A stretch of DNA of 64,000 nucleotides from an uncultured Flavobacteriales bacterium (GTDB taxonomy: Bacteria; Bacteroidota; Bacteroidia; Flavobacteriales; Crocinitomicaceae): contig CAMLLB010000019.1 in assembly GCA_946480815.1 (NCBI GenBank), positions 1 through 64,000 on the forward strand. Direction: 5' to 3'. Position 1 is the first letter of the stretch. Every line of letters starts with the position of its first letter. The position numbers and the translations under genes were made by a program. Positions 33,848-42,421 of the stretch are shown here, piece by piece. The notes below the pieces were generated by a model. That model ran no database searches. It was not told the DNA's origin and saw nothing but the letters and a program-made list of their open reading frames with translations.

Positions 33848-35386
33848 ATGCACATGGAAAACACAAAGAAAATTACAGGAGCTTTAATTTCAGTTTATTA
33901 CAAGGATGGTTTAGAGCCAATCGTACGTAAATTGCATGAAGAAAACGTAAGTATCTACTCTACAGGTGGAACCCAAACGTTTATCGAAGGATTGGGAATT
34001 CCGGTTATACCGGTTGAATCAATGACTTCTTATCCTGAAATTTTTGGTGGGCGTGTAAAAACATTGCATCCGGCAATTTTCGGAGGTATTTTGCACAGAA
34101 GAAACCTGCAGGCTGATCTGGACCAGGCAAAACAATTCAATATCCCCGTGATCGACTTGGTGATCGTTGATTTGTACCCTTTTGAAGAAACAGTTGCTTC
34201 CGATGCAGATCATCAATCGATTATTGAGAAAATCGACATCGGTGGAATTTCATTGATTCGTGCTGCAGCCAAAAATTATAACGATGTAGTGATTATTCCT
34301 TCAGTGAATCAATATGCAGAGTTCTTGGCTATTTTGAATGCACAAGGTGCTGCTTCAACATTGGAACAAAGAAAACAGTTTGCCAAAAAAGCATTCATGG
34401 TTTCTTCACATTACGATACGCACATCTTCAATTATTTCAATGATGGGGAAGAAACACCTGTATTTAAACAAAGCATTTTAGAAAGCCAATCACTTCGTTA
34501 TGGTGAAAACCCACATCAAAAAGGGTGGTTCCATGGTGATTTTTCAGCCATGTTCGATCAGTTACATGGAAAGGAATTGTCATACAACAACTTATTGGAC
34601 GTGGATGCAGCAGTTCAGTTAATGGCTGAATTTGAAAACAATGATCCGACATTCGCTATTCTGAAACATAATAATGCATGTGGTTTGGCTACACGTTCGA
34701 CTTTGGCACAAGCATATGCAGATGCACTTGCAGGAGATCCGACATCTGCATTCGGAGGGATTTTAATTGCCAATCGAAAAATTGACCTGGCTACCGCAAA
34801 CCTGATCAATGATCTGTTTTGTGAAGTGGTTGTTGCTCCTGGTTTTGATGCGGATGCAGAAGAAATATTGAAGAGCAAAAAGAACCGTATTTTGTTGGTT
34901 CAAAAGAAAGTGGAATTACCAAAACGTCAGTTTAGAACACTCTTGAACGGTGTTTTAGAGCAGGACAAGGACATGTTGTCCGAAACAGCGGCTAACTTCG
35001 AATCCAGAACAAATACAGTACCTACTGCACAGGAAGTGGAAGACCTGGTTTTTGCAAACAAATTGGTGAAGCATACCAAATCAAATACAATTATCCTGGC
35101 TAAGAATGGTCAGTTACTTGCAAGTGGTACAGGTCAGACATCCCGGGTTGATGCATTGCGTCATGCAATTGAAAAAGCGAGATCATTTGGTTTCGACCTG
35201 AAAGGAGCGGTAATGGCTTCTGATGCGTTTTTCCCATTCCCGGATTGTGTTGAAATTGCTCATCATGCTGGAATCACTGCCGTTGTTCAACCGGGAGGGT
35301 CTATTAAAGATGAATTGTCGATCGACTACTGTAATGCGAATGGAGTAGCGATGGTGTTTACCGGAAACCGACATTTTAAGCATTAA
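33848..35386 (+). CDS. purH: Bifunctional AICAR transformylase / IMP cyclohydrolase
   Basis: PurH performs the last two steps of de novo purine synthesis, AICAR to FAICAR to IMP. The 512-residue protein has the normal two-domain length. The N-terminal cyclohydrolase (about 1-190) shows SIYSTGGTQTFIEGLG, GGRVKTLHPAIFGGIL and VDLYPFEE. The transformylase part shows RYGENPHQKGWF, LKHNNACGLA, DPTSAFGGILIANRKID and SDAFFPFPDC. The ATG at 33848 is used; a second ATG two codons on is equally possible. It has its own promoter and is followed by a clean terminator. Confidence 0.97.
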   Translation: MHMENTKKITGALISVYYKDGLEPIVRKLHEENVSIYSTGGTQTFIEGLGIPVIPVESMTSYPEIFGGRVKTLHPAIFGGILHRRNLQADLDQAKQFNIPVIDLVIVDLYPFEETVASDADHQSIIEKIDIGGISLIRAAAKNYNDVVIIPSVNQYAEFLAILNAQGAASTLEQRKQFAKKAFMVSSHYDTHIFNYFNDGEETPVFKQSILESQSLRYGENPHQKGWFHGDFSAMFDQLHGKELSYNNLLDVDAAVQLMAEFENNDPTFAILKHNNACGLATRSTLAQAYADALAGDPTSAFGGILIANRKIDLATANLINDLFCEVVVAPGFDADAEEILKSKKNRILLVQKKVELPKRQFRTLLNGVLEQDKDMLSETAANFESRTNTVPTAQEVEDLVFANKLVKHTKSNTIILAKNGQLLASGTGQTSRVDALRHAIEKARSFGFDLKGAVMASDAFFPFPDCVEIAHHAGITAVVQPGGSIKDELSIDYCNANGVAMVFTGNRHFKH

Positions 35387-35410
35387 TTTCAAGCAATATA
35401 AAAATGTGTA

Positions 35411-35436
35411 AAAAGGAACCGAAAGGTTCCTTTTTT
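35411..35436 (+). terminator. Rho-independent terminator after purH
   Basis: AAAAGGAACC and GGTTCCTTTT form a stem around GAAA, ending in a run of T, about 25 bases after the purH stop. Confidence 0.85.
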
Positions 35437-35583
35437 GTTGACAAAAACCGGTCTTCACAGTAAATTAAACATAATGTGAATTTGTCTGATAATCAATCCA
35501 ATAGTTATTTGCTAAAAATTTGTCAAAACCCACATTTTAATCAGCTAAAGACACCGTTCACCCTTTTTAACTTAAATTTCAAG

Positions 35584-35611
35584 TTTGTTGGGAAACCAAG
35601 CAGTACTTTTG
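35584..35611 (+). promoter_or_regulatory. Promoter TTTG-N16-TACTTTTG
   Basis: TTTG at 35584-35587 and TACTTTTG at 35604-35611 resemble the Bacteroidota -33/-7 pair with slightly short spacing. The start codon at 35651 follows after about 40 bases. Confidence 0.6.
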
Positions 35612-35650
35612 TACTCTGAAATTTATACAACAACTTAATTGATTCTTGCG

Positions 35651-36871
35651 ATGAAGCCAATTCTGCTAATTCTATTAGCCTTGTCCACCCATTCTTTATT
35701 TTCACAATCCCAATACAAAATCAGTTTAAATGCATCGGGAGCAGATGGCAAAATGTACCTTTCGGCTATTGAGAATCATATTCCTGATACATACACCCGT
35801 TTAACAGCTGATAATCTTATCGAATTCAGTACCGGAACCAATTATTCCGTAAGTTACATTGATTCAATTTGCAGAATTTCCGGAATTCCGTTTGAAAATA
35901 TTATTAAGTCAAAGGGACCTGTTGAAATCAGAGAGAAAGTTGGAGGGACCAATTGCGGAACTGCAGAACAAATTTGCAGCAATACTTCCCTTCCCGGAAA
36001 TAGTTCGGGTTTTGGGGTTCAGGAATTGAACAATGCAAATAGTGGTTGTTTGGGTATCGAACATCAATCTTCCTGGTACTATCTCAACATCGAAACCGGT
36101 GGATCACTTTCGTTCAGAATTAATCCCAGTGCTAACTCAGACTACGATTTTGCTCTTTGGGGACCTTTCACTTCTGCGAATGCGGCAGCGAACTGTCCGC
36201 CGGTTGCAGATCCTGTCAGATGTTCGTATGCACAAGGTAATGGAAATACAGGGATGCGTGAAAATGAATCAGACAATAGTGAGAATCAATACGGTGACAG
36301 ATGGGTAAATGCGCTAAACGTAAATGCAAATCAAATTTACATCTTATTGATCGACAACTACAGTGCTTCAGGTGTTGGTTATACTTTTGATTTTAACTGG
36401 GGTGGAAATAATACTACGGCAGTTATTGGATGTACGCCGGTTATCCTTCCTGTTGAGATGAGCAATTTTTCGGGAACCTACTTATCCGGGTCCAATATCC
36501 TGAACTGGTCAACCGAAACAGAAATGAATAACGACTATTTCGAAATCGAATGGACAACAACTCCTTCAAACAGCAATTCCTGGAATAAGCTTGATCTGAT
36601 TGATGGTGCAGGTGATAGCCAGTCTGAAATCAATTATTCGATCAATCATTATACCTATGCCCGCAACACGATCAACTATTATCGTATCAAACAAGTGGAT
36701 TATAATGGTCAAACACGTTCTTACCCGGATATCATTGCGATTGACAACAGAATGAAAGACCAAAAGCTGGTCAAAGTTGTAAACCTGATGGGCCAGGAAG
36801 TTTCAGAATCTGAGAAAGGCCTGGTGATCTATGTCTATGACGATGGAACCACAGAGAAACGTGTAAACTAA
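35651..36871 (+). CDS. Secreted protein with T9SS-type C-terminal region
   Basis: A 406-residue exported protein; the ATG at 35651 gives MKPILLILLALSTHSLFSQ as signal peptide (the frame extends four codons to a TTG). Residues about 100-265 form a jelly-roll-like domain (SSWYYLNIETGGSLSFRINPS, YDFALWGPF, IYILLIDNYSASGVGYTF) similar to pre-peptidase C-terminal domains. Then comes the LPVEMSNFSGTYLSGSNILN linker and FN3-like segment common in Flavobacteriales T9SS cargo. The end (KVVNLMGQEVSESEKGLVIYVYDDGTTEK) is a short variant of a sorting domain. No enzyme motif is visible. Confidence 0.75.
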   Translation: MKPILLILLALSTHSLFSQSQYKISLNASGADGKMYLSAIENHIPDTYTRLTADNLIEFSTGTNYSVSYIDSICRISGIPFENIIKSKGPVEIREKVGGTNCGTAEQICSNTSLPGNSSGFGVQELNNANSGCLGIEHQSSWYYLNIETGGSLSFRINPSANSDYDFALWGPFTSANAAANCPPVADPVRCSYAQGNGNTGMRENESDNSENQYGDRWVNALNVNANQIYILLIDNYSASGVGYTFDFNWGGNNTTAVIGCTPVILPVEMSNFSGTYLSGSNILNWSTETEMNNDYFEIEWTTTPSNSNSWNKLDLIDGAGDSQSEINYSINHYTYARNTINYYRIKQVDYNGQTRSYPDIIAIDNRMKDQKLVKVVNLMGQEVSESEKGLVIYVYDDGTTEKRVN

Positions 36872-36879
36872 TTGATAGG

Positions 36880-36917
36880 AAGTAAGGGCTGAAATTTTTT
36901 AGCCCTTACTTGTTTTT
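36880..36917 (+). terminator. Rho-independent terminator
   Basis: AAGTAAGGGCT and AGCCCTTACTT form a perfect 11-bp stem with a ten-base loop, followed by GTTTTT. It ends the transcript of the preceding secreted-protein gene and isolates mreB. Confidence 0.85.
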
Positions 36918-37024
36918 ATGTTGTTTTTCAAAAACTTAACCCGATTTCAAGCCTGATCTGTTGAAATCATTCCTTCTTTCTGCAAATTCGAATCTACTTT
37001 TAGAAATATTTCGATTATTTAATC

Positions 37025-37032
37025 TAATTTTG
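37025..37032 (+). promoter_or_regulatory. -7 element TAATTTTG before mreB
   Basis: Exact TAnnTTTG match, 58 bases before the mreB ATG. No clear TTG partner is visible at -33. Confidence 0.5.
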
Positions 37033-37057
37033 TAACACTTTCCGAGAATTTACGAAT

Positions 37058-37090
37058 AAGGAGGGGAAAACGCAAAAAGGAGCGCGCTAG
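37058..37090 (+). promoter_or_regulatory. Purine-rich mreB leader with SD-like AAAAGGAG
   Basis: AAAAGGAG (37075-37082) lies eight bases before the mreB ATG, and a further AAGGAGG at 37058-37064. Shine-Dalgarno motifs are rare elsewhere in this window. The palindrome AGCGCGCT (37081-37088) overlaps the motif and could mask it. Confidence 0.5.
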
Positions 37091-38116
37091 ATGGGATTGT
37101 TTAATTTTCTGACACAAGAAATTGCTATTGACTTAGGGACTGCAAACACACTGATTATCATGAATGATAAAGTAGTAGTGGATGAGCCTTCAATTGTAGC
37201 TAAAGATATTCAAACGGGTAAAGTTGTTGCCATTGGTAAGAAGGCACAGCAAATGCACGGAAAAACACACAAATTAATTGAAACGGTCAGACCGTTGAAA
37301 GATGGTGTAATTGCAGACTTTCAAAGTGCTGAACAAATGATTCGTGGATTTATCAAAATGATTAATCCGGGAAGAAAAATGTTCAATCCGACATTGCGTA
37401 TGGTGATTTGTATTCCTTCCGGGATTACAGAAGTAGAGAAACGTGCGGTACGCGACTCTGCCGAACACGCCGGAGCTAAAGAAGTATATTTAATTCATGA
37501 ACCTATGGCTGCCGCAATCGGTATTGGTATCGACGTGGAAGAACCGATGGGGAACATGATTATCGATATTGGTGGTGGTACCTCGGAAATCGCAGTTATT
37601 GCATTAGGAGGGATCGTGTGTGATAAATCTATTCGTATTGCGGGGGATGATTTCACTTCCGATATCGAAGAGTACATGCGTCGTCAGCACAACATTTTGG
37701 TTGGTGAGCGTACAGCAGAACAAATCAAGATCGAAGTAGGTGCAGCATTGCCTGAATTGGAGAATCCACCGGCAGATTTCGCTGTTCGCGGTCGTGACTT
37801 AATGACGGGTATTCCAAAAGAAATTATCATTACTTATTCGGAAGTTGCACACGCTTTGGATAAAACAATCTCTAAAATTGAAGAAGCAATTTTGAGTGCT
37901 TTGGAGCAAACTCCACCGGAACTTTCCGCAGATATTTACAAAACAGGTATTTATCTTGCAGGTGGTGGTTCCATGTTACGTGGTTTGGACCGACGTATCA
38001 ACGAGAAAACAAAATTACCGGTTCACATTGCTGAAGATCCGCTAAGAGCAGTAGCTCGCGGAACAAGTATCGCATTGAAGAATCTGGACCGATTCCAGTT
38101 CCTGATCAAGGATTAA
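37091..38116 (+). CDS. mreB: Actin-like cell-shape protein MreB
   Basis: MreB forms membrane-bound filaments that guide side-wall synthesis. The 341-residue protein has the actin-fold phosphate loops: EIAIDLGTANTLI (phosphate 1), MIIDIGGGTSEIAVIALGG (phosphate 2), and YLAGGGSMLRGLDRRI (adenosine motif), plus the MreB signature VCIPSGITEVEKRAVRDSAEHAGA. The N-terminal MGLFNFLTQE could be an amphipathic membrane anchor. Unlike the usual order, mreB is not next to mreC; it lies 9 kb downstream of rodA, after purH and a secreted-protein gene, with its own promoter and terminator. Confidence 0.97.
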   Translation: MGLFNFLTQEIAIDLGTANTLIIMNDKVVVDEPSIVAKDIQTGKVVAIGKKAQQMHGKTHKLIETVRPLKDGVIADFQSAEQMIRGFIKMINPGRKMFNPTLRMVICIPSGITEVEKRAVRDSAEHAGAKEVYLIHEPMAAAIGIGIDVEEPMGNMIIDIGGGTSEIAVIALGGIVCDKSIRIAGDDFTSDIEEYMRRQHNILVGERTAEQIKIEVGAALPELENPPADFAVRGRDLMTGIPKEIIITYSEVAHALDKTISKIEEAILSALEQTPPELSADIYKTGIYLAGGGSMLRGLDRRINEKTKLPVHIAEDPLRAVARGTSIALKNLDRFQFLIKD

Positions 38117-38132
38117 AATAGTAAGATATATG

Positions 38133-38171
38133 ACAGTAGGGGGCGAAAAATTTTTCGCCCTCTACTGTTTT
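38133..38171 (+). terminator. Rho-independent terminator after mreB
   Basis: A 36-base near-palindrome (38133-38168, arms starting ACAGTAGGGGGCGAAAAA, one G-T wobble) followed by T. It is the third member of the GTAGGGG..CCCCTAC family. Confidence 0.85.
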
Positions 38172-38288
38172 TGATATAATTTCTTCTATCACTTCCTGCG
38201 TTTTAAGAAATAGGAACTACAATTCGGGTAATGGGCCCGATCAAAGTCGGAGAAAACAATTACTTTAGAGTTGCGTTAAAACTACTGA

Positions 38289-38684
38289 ATGGACATACCG
38301 AAATCTGCTCATAACCTAACATGTTATTTCACCTGGATGGGTGAAGATGGAATTGCAAGAACGAAAGTAAAAAAAGGGTCGGAAGTGAAATTGGAGCATG
38401 CACAGGAAAACTCGGTAGTTGTCAACAGCTTTTATGTTGACAGGAAGTTCCCTTTGCTTATTGATGCAAGAGGGATTAAATCAATGGAACGGGAAGCACG
38501 TGCTTTTTTTACAACAAACGGAAGGAATACGAACACGCTTGCTTTCGGGATCATTATCGATTCCTCGGTAAGTAAAGTAGTGGGAAATTTTTTCCTGGGA
38601 ATCAACAAACCGATCGTACCGACAAAATTGTTTTCGAATGAAGACAATGCAATTGAATGGCTGAAACAATTTAAGGAAAAATGA
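38289..38684 (+). CDS. Small STAS/SEC14-like protein (DUF7793-like)
   Basis: A 131-residue cytosolic protein with no signal or membrane segment. The central pattern [20 protein letters not shown], then [20 protein letters not shown] and [15 protein letters not shown], matches a Bacteroidota family annotated as STAS/SEC14-like, seen next to signalling genes. A regulatory role is inferred. The next gene, a histidine kinase, overlaps by four bases (ATGA), so the two are made together and may interact. A gap of about 115 bases separates it from the mreB terminator. Confidence 0.65.
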   Translation: MDIPKSAHNLTCYFTWMGEDGIARTKVKKGSEVKLEHAQENSVVVNSFYVDRKFPLLIDARGIKSMEREARAFFTTNGRNTNTLAFGIIIDSSVSKVVGNFFLGINKPIVPTKLFSNEDNAIEWLKQFKEK

Positions 38685-39475
38685 ACCCGAACGAAGTCAA
38701 ATACATTCAGGAACGCACCAATGCGATATTGGATGTAATTATGGCTTATGCACGTTTGGATTTCACCCAAAAAACAGAAATTACCGACCAGGAAGATGTG
38801 TTTGATGCCATTGCTTCCGGAGTCAATATGCTGGGCGAAGAACTGGAAAACTCGGTCATCACACTCCAGGAGCGTGAAGCCCTGTTACAGGAAGTTCATC
38901 ACCGGGTAAAGAACAACCTGCAAATCATTTCCAGTTTGATGAACCTTCAGGCGTCTTATACCAAAGACGAAAAGTTCCTGGCACTGATCCGTGAATGCAG
39001 GAACCGGATCATTTCCATGTCGATGATTCATGAAATGCTTTACCGAACGAAGGATTTGAGCAGAATCCAGGTAATGGATTATATCAAAACACTCACATTG
39101 AGTATCAACAGCTCCTTTTCAGGAAGCAATTCGGATGTGGTTTTCGAATACGATATCGATGAGGAAATTTACCTGGAAGCAGAACGCATGATCCCGATCG
39201 GGTTGATTATCAACGAAGCGGTAAGTAATAGTTTCAAATACGCATTTCCTGACAAGAAAGGGATTATTTCAATAGTTTTTACCAGTTCCGAAACACATTT
39301 CTGCCTGAAAATTTCAGATAACGGGATCGGATTGCCCGCAAAAATCAAAACAGAAGACTTTGAAAGCCTGGGAATCCAGTTGATCAATGCGCTTTCCGAT
39401 CAGATTTCGGCAGAATTGAAGATCCTTAGAGAAAGCGGATTAGGGTATGAACTCCTTTTTAGAATTGAAAATTGA
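38681..39475 (+). CDS. Sensor-less cytosolic histidine kinase (HisKA_2 type)
   Basis: A 264-residue kinase. The first 65 residues are a short helical region with no recognisable sensor. The HisKA_2 dimerisation/phosphoacceptor domain has its His at 73 or 74 in [20 protein letters not shown], and the HATPase domain shows the N box [20 protein letters not shown] and the D box [12 protein letters not shown]. No transmembrane segment and no adjacent response regulator are present. Signal input probably comes from a partner such as the overlapping upstream STAS/SEC14-like protein. The target is unknown. Confidence 0.85.
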   Translation: MNPNEVKYIQERTNAILDVIMAYARLDFTQKTEITDQEDVFDAIASGVNMLGEELENSVITLQEREALLQEVHHRVKNNLQIISSLMNLQASYTKDEKFLALIRECRNRIISMSMIHEMLYRTKDLSRIQVMDYIKTLTLSINSSFSGSNSDVVFEYDIDEEIYLEAERMIPIGLIINEAVSNSFKYAFPDKKGIISIVFTSSETHFCLKISDNGIGLPAKIKTEDFESLGIQLINALSDQISAELKILRESGLGYELLFRIEN

Positions 39476-39477
39476 CA

Positions 39478-39531
39478 TTTCGACTACGCTCAATGTCCTC
39501 GTTTAATAGGTGGCTGAGCGAAGTCGAAGTC
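39478..39531. repeat. Interspersed hairpin repeat, family 1, copy c
   Basis: TTTCGACTACGCTCAATGTCC (first arm, 39478-39498) pairs with GGTGGCTGAGCGAAGTCGAAGTC (second arm, 39509-39531) imperfectly. It fills the space between the convergent histidine-kinase and marC genes. Confidence 0.75.
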
Positions 39532-39535
39532 CCGA

Positions 39536-40147
39536 TTAAAGTGACTCCGTCGCGCTGCTGATAATCTTCGCAATATTCGTTGTAAACAACTTCACAGCAA
39601 TTGCAAGCAAAATGATCCCGAATACCTTTTTCATAATGGCAATTCCTCCGGGACCCAGCAGGTTTTCAATAGCTCTTGTCAGGCGCAACACAATATAGAC
39701 TATTAAGACATTAATTAAAATGGCCAATACAATATTGATGTTTTGAAATTCAGCTCTCAATGACACCAGGGTGGTCATTGTTCCCGCACCGGCAATGATC
39801 GGGAAAGCCAAAGGAACCACACTTGCTGTTTTTCCGGATACGGAATCACGGAATAAGCGCACACCCAGGATCATTTCCAGGCTCATGGCAAACAGGATCA
39901 GTGACCCGGCAACGGCAAAAGATCCGACATCTACTCCGAATAGTTTCAGGATAGATTCTCCCAGGATCAGGAAACCGATCATAATTCCGAGTGAAACGAA
40001 ACTCGTCCTGGCCGGATGAATATCACCGCTTTGCTCTTTGATCTTAATAATTAAAGGAACAGATCCGATTACATCGATCACCGCAAACAATACCATGGAA
40101 GCTTTAAAAAGCTCTGCCCAGTTAAAAGCCAGGAAATACTTCATCAT
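39536..40147 (-). CDS. MarC-family inner-membrane protein
   Basis: A 203-residue protein with six hydrophobic helices and the MarC/NAAT landmarks DVIGSVPLIIKIKEQSG near the start, FAMSLEMILGV, and PLAFPIIAGAGTMTTLVSL in the middle. Members were once linked to multiple antibiotic resistance, but the function of most is unknown; some transport amino acids. It starts three bases after the purN stop, so it is expressed with purN. No functional link to purine synthesis is evident. Confidence 0.85.
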   Translation of the reverse strand: MMKYFLAFNWAELFKASMVLFAVIDVIGSVPLIIKIKEQSGDIHPARTSFVSLGIMIGFLILGESILKLFGVDVGSFAVAGSLILFAMSLEMILGVRLFRDSVSGKTASVVPLAFPIIAGAGTMTTLVSLRAEFQNINIVLAILINVLIVYIVLRLTRAIENLLGPGGIAIMKKVFGIILLAIAVKLFTTNIAKIISSATESL

Positions 40148-40150
40148 ATC

Positions 40151-40726
40151 TTAGTGATTTAAAACCGTTTGTTCTACAATGATAGGAAAATGTTTATGTT
40201 CCAGTTGCTGAATTTTCTCCGCAAGTGATTCAAAAGTATCTTCGGATGACAATTCCGTTTCGAATTGGGCCAGGATCTCGCCCTGATCAAACTCTTCATT
40301 TACCAAGTGAATCGAAATTCCGCTTTTCAGTTCCTTTGCACCGAGTACGGCCTCGTGAACAAATTTGCCATACATTCCTTTTCCTCCGTATTTCGGAAGC
40401 AATGAAGGATGAATATTGATAATGCGGTTTTGATAACCATGAATAATGTTAATCGGGATTTTACGCAAAAACCCGGCTAAAACGATCCAATCGATAGCGC
40501 GGTAATCCAATTCCTGTAAAACAGTGAGCCCGCTTTCAAATTCCTCGTTGCTGAAAACAAGGACTTCAATACCTAAAGCTATTGCTTTTTCCACGACGGG
40601 GGCATCTGCTCTGTTACAAACTAAAGTTTTCACTTCAATTTGGGGGTGATTCTGAAAAAAATGAATCAAATTCACGGCATTTGAACCATTACCCGAGGCG
40701 AATAGCGCTATTGATTTCTTATTCAT
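40151..40726 (-). CDS. purN: Phosphoribosylglycinamide formyltransferase (GAR transformylase)
   Basis: PurN transfers formyl from 10-formyl-tetrahydrofolate to GAR, the third step of purine synthesis. The 191-residue protein has the family N-terminus IALFASGNGSNAVNLIHFF for phosphate binding, INIHPSLLPKYGGKGMYG with the catalytic His, and SGISIHLVNEEFDQGEIL with the catalytic Asp. It is first in a two-gene unit with marC. A consensus promoter, TTG-N21-TAACTTTG, ends only four bases before its ATG, so its mRNA is probably leaderless. Confidence 0.95.
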   Translation of the reverse strand: MNKKSIALFASGNGSNAVNLIHFFQNHPQIEVKTLVCNRADAPVVEKAIALGIEVLVFSNEEFESGLTVLQELDYRAIDWIVLAGFLRKIPINIIHGYQNRIINIHPSLLPKYGGKGMYGKFVHEAVLGAKELKSGISIHLVNEEFDQGEILAQFETELSSEDTFESLAEKIQQLEHKHFPIIVEQTVLNH

Positions 40727-40730
40727 GGCA

Positions 40731-40762
40731 CAAAGTTACATAATCCAAATGACACAGCACAA
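40731..40762 (-). promoter_or_regulatory. purN promoter TTG-N21-TAACTTTG, minus strand
   Basis: TAACTTTG (complement at 40731-40738) is preceded by TTG (complement at 40760-40762) with 21 bases between. This is a full Bacteroidota consensus. Four bases separate the -7 box from the purN ATG. Confidence 0.7.
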
Positions 40763-40886
40763 GCGGATTTCAAGCTAAAAACGAGATTTCGCGAAGACTT
40801 AAAATGTAATTAAGTCACTTTATATTTTGTTTTTATCGCATTTCCTATTTTCTTTGCAAGCTGAAAAACCTTATAAAAGAATTGAG

Positions 40887-41123
40887 ATGTCTGATATCAA
40901 ATCAAGAGTAATATCTATTATCGTAGATAAGTTAGGAGTTGAAGAAAGCGAAGTAACAAACGAAGCAAGCTTCACAAATGATCTAGGTGCAGATTCACTA
41001 GACACAGTAGAATTGATCATGGAATTCGAAAAAGAATTCAATATCGCTATTCCGGATGATCAGGCTGAAAACATTCAAACAGTTGGCGACGCGGTTTCTT
41101 ACATTGAACAAAACGCTAACTAA
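40887..41123 (+). CDS. acpP: Acyl carrier protein
   Basis: ACP carries growing fatty-acid chains on a phosphopantetheine arm. The 78-residue, acidic, all-helical protein has the attachment Ser in [13 protein letters not shown]. The ATG at 40887 ([17 protein letters not shown]) gives the standard length; the frame continues 20 codons upstream without homology. fabF follows after 37 bases, then rnc, the classic order. The acpP and purN genes diverge from a 160-base spacer holding a TATATTTT box at 40821-40828, a possible -7 element. Confidence 0.96.
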   Translation: MSDIKSRVISIIVDKLGVEESEVTNEASFTNDLGADSLDTVELIMEFEKEFNIAIPDDQAENIQTVGDAVSYIEQNAN

Positions 41124-41160
41124 AAAAACGTTTTCACAGGCATTTATTTAATCTGATTTT

Positions 41161-42414
41161 ATGGAGTTAAAACGAGTTGTTGTAACCGGCTTGGGAGCTA
41201 TTACGCCCATTGGAAATACTGTTTCAGAGTACTGGGAAGGATTAATCAATGGAAAAAGCGGGGCCGCACCGATTAAACAATACGATGCTTCAAAATTCAA
41301 GACCCAATTTGCCTGCGAAATCAAAAATTTCAATGTCGAAGATCACATCGACAGAAAAGAAGCACGGAAATTAGATCAATTTTCACAATACGCCATGGTT
41401 TCTGCTAAAGAAGCCATGGCTGATTCTGGATTGATGGAATCGAACCCGAATGTAGACCGTATCGGTGTCATTTGGGGGTCGGGAATCGGTGGTTTAAAAA
41501 CGTTCCAGGATGAAGCACAAAACTTCTTCTCCGGTGACGGTACCCCAAGATTCAATCCGTTCTTTATCCCTAAAATGATCGCGGACATTGCCGCAGGTCA
41601 TATTTCCATTGAATACGGTTTAAGAGGGCCAAACTACGTAACAGTTTCCGCTTGTGCTTCATCTACCAACGCAATCATTGATGCATTCAATTTGATCCGT
41701 TTGGGTAAAGCAGATGCTATTGTTACCGGTGGGTCCGAAGCTGCTGTAAATGAAATGGGAATGGGAGGATTCAATGCGTTGAAAGCCCTTTCAACACGAA
41801 ATGATTCTCCGGAAACTGCTTCCCGTCCGTTTGACTTAGACCGGGATGGTTTTGTCTTAGGTGAAGGAGGTGGTGCATTGATCCTGGAAGAATATGAGCA
41901 TGCAAAGAAGCGCGGAGCTAAAATTTATGCTGAAATTCTTGGAGGTGGTATGTCGGGTGATGCGTATCACATGACTGCTCCGCATCCGGAGGGGATTGGT
42001 GCGAGAAATACCATGATTGCTGCATTGGAAGATGCACAGCTGGACCCAACAGCAATTGATTACGTAAACGTTCACGGTACATCTACTCCGCTTGGAGACA
42101 TTGCCGAAACAAAAGCAATTTTGCAGGTATTCGGAGAACATGCGTACAACTTGAACATCAGTTCTACCAAATCAATGACAGGTCACTTATTGGGAGCAGC
42201 AGGAGCTATCGAAGCAATTGCCTGTATCCTGGCTGTTAAAAATGACATCGTTCCACCAACGATCAATCATTTCACGGATGATCCTGAAATTGACAACAAA
42301 TTGAATTTCACATTTAATAAAGCTCAGCACCGTACCGTGGATGTTGCCTTATCAAACACCTTCGGTTTCGGTGGTCACAATACTTCTGTGATCGTGCGAA
42401 AGTATAAAGGGTAA
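41161..42414 (+). CDS. fabF: Beta-ketoacyl-ACP synthase II
   Basis: FabF condenses malonyl-ACP with acyl-ACP to elongate fatty acids. The 417-residue thiolase-fold protein has the complete Cys-His-His triad: VSACASSTNAI, VNVHGTSTPLGD and SMTGHLLGAAGAIEA. The start MELKRVVVTGLGAITPIG and the end TFGFGGHNTSVIVRKY are canonical. It is between acpP and rnc, with seven bases to the rnc start. Confidence 0.97.
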   Translation: MELKRVVVTGLGAITPIGNTVSEYWEGLINGKSGAAPIKQYDASKFKTQFACEIKNFNVEDHIDRKEARKLDQFSQYAMVSAKEAMADSGLMESNPNVDRIGVIWGSGIGGLKTFQDEAQNFFSGDGTPRFNPFFIPKMIADIAAGHISIEYGLRGPNYVTVSACASSTNAIIDAFNLIRLGKADAIVTGGSEAAVNEMGMGGFNALKALSTRNDSPETASRPFDLDRDGFVLGEGGGALILEEYEHAKKRGAKIYAEILGGGMSGDAYHMTAPHPEGIGARNTMIAALEDAQLDPTAIDYVNVHGTSTPLGDIAETKAILQVFGEHAYNLNISSTKSMTGHLLGAAGAIEAIACILAVKNDIVPPTINHFTDDPEIDNKLNFTFNKAQHRTVDVALSNTFGFGGHNTSVIVRKYKG

Positions 42415-42421
42415 AAGTTAG

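Noticed and set aside
35651..36871. Truncated T9SS cargo gene
   Set aside because: The short C-terminus at first looked cut off, but it ends in a coherent MGQEV..DDGTTEK variant of a sorting domain, and a clean terminator follows directly.
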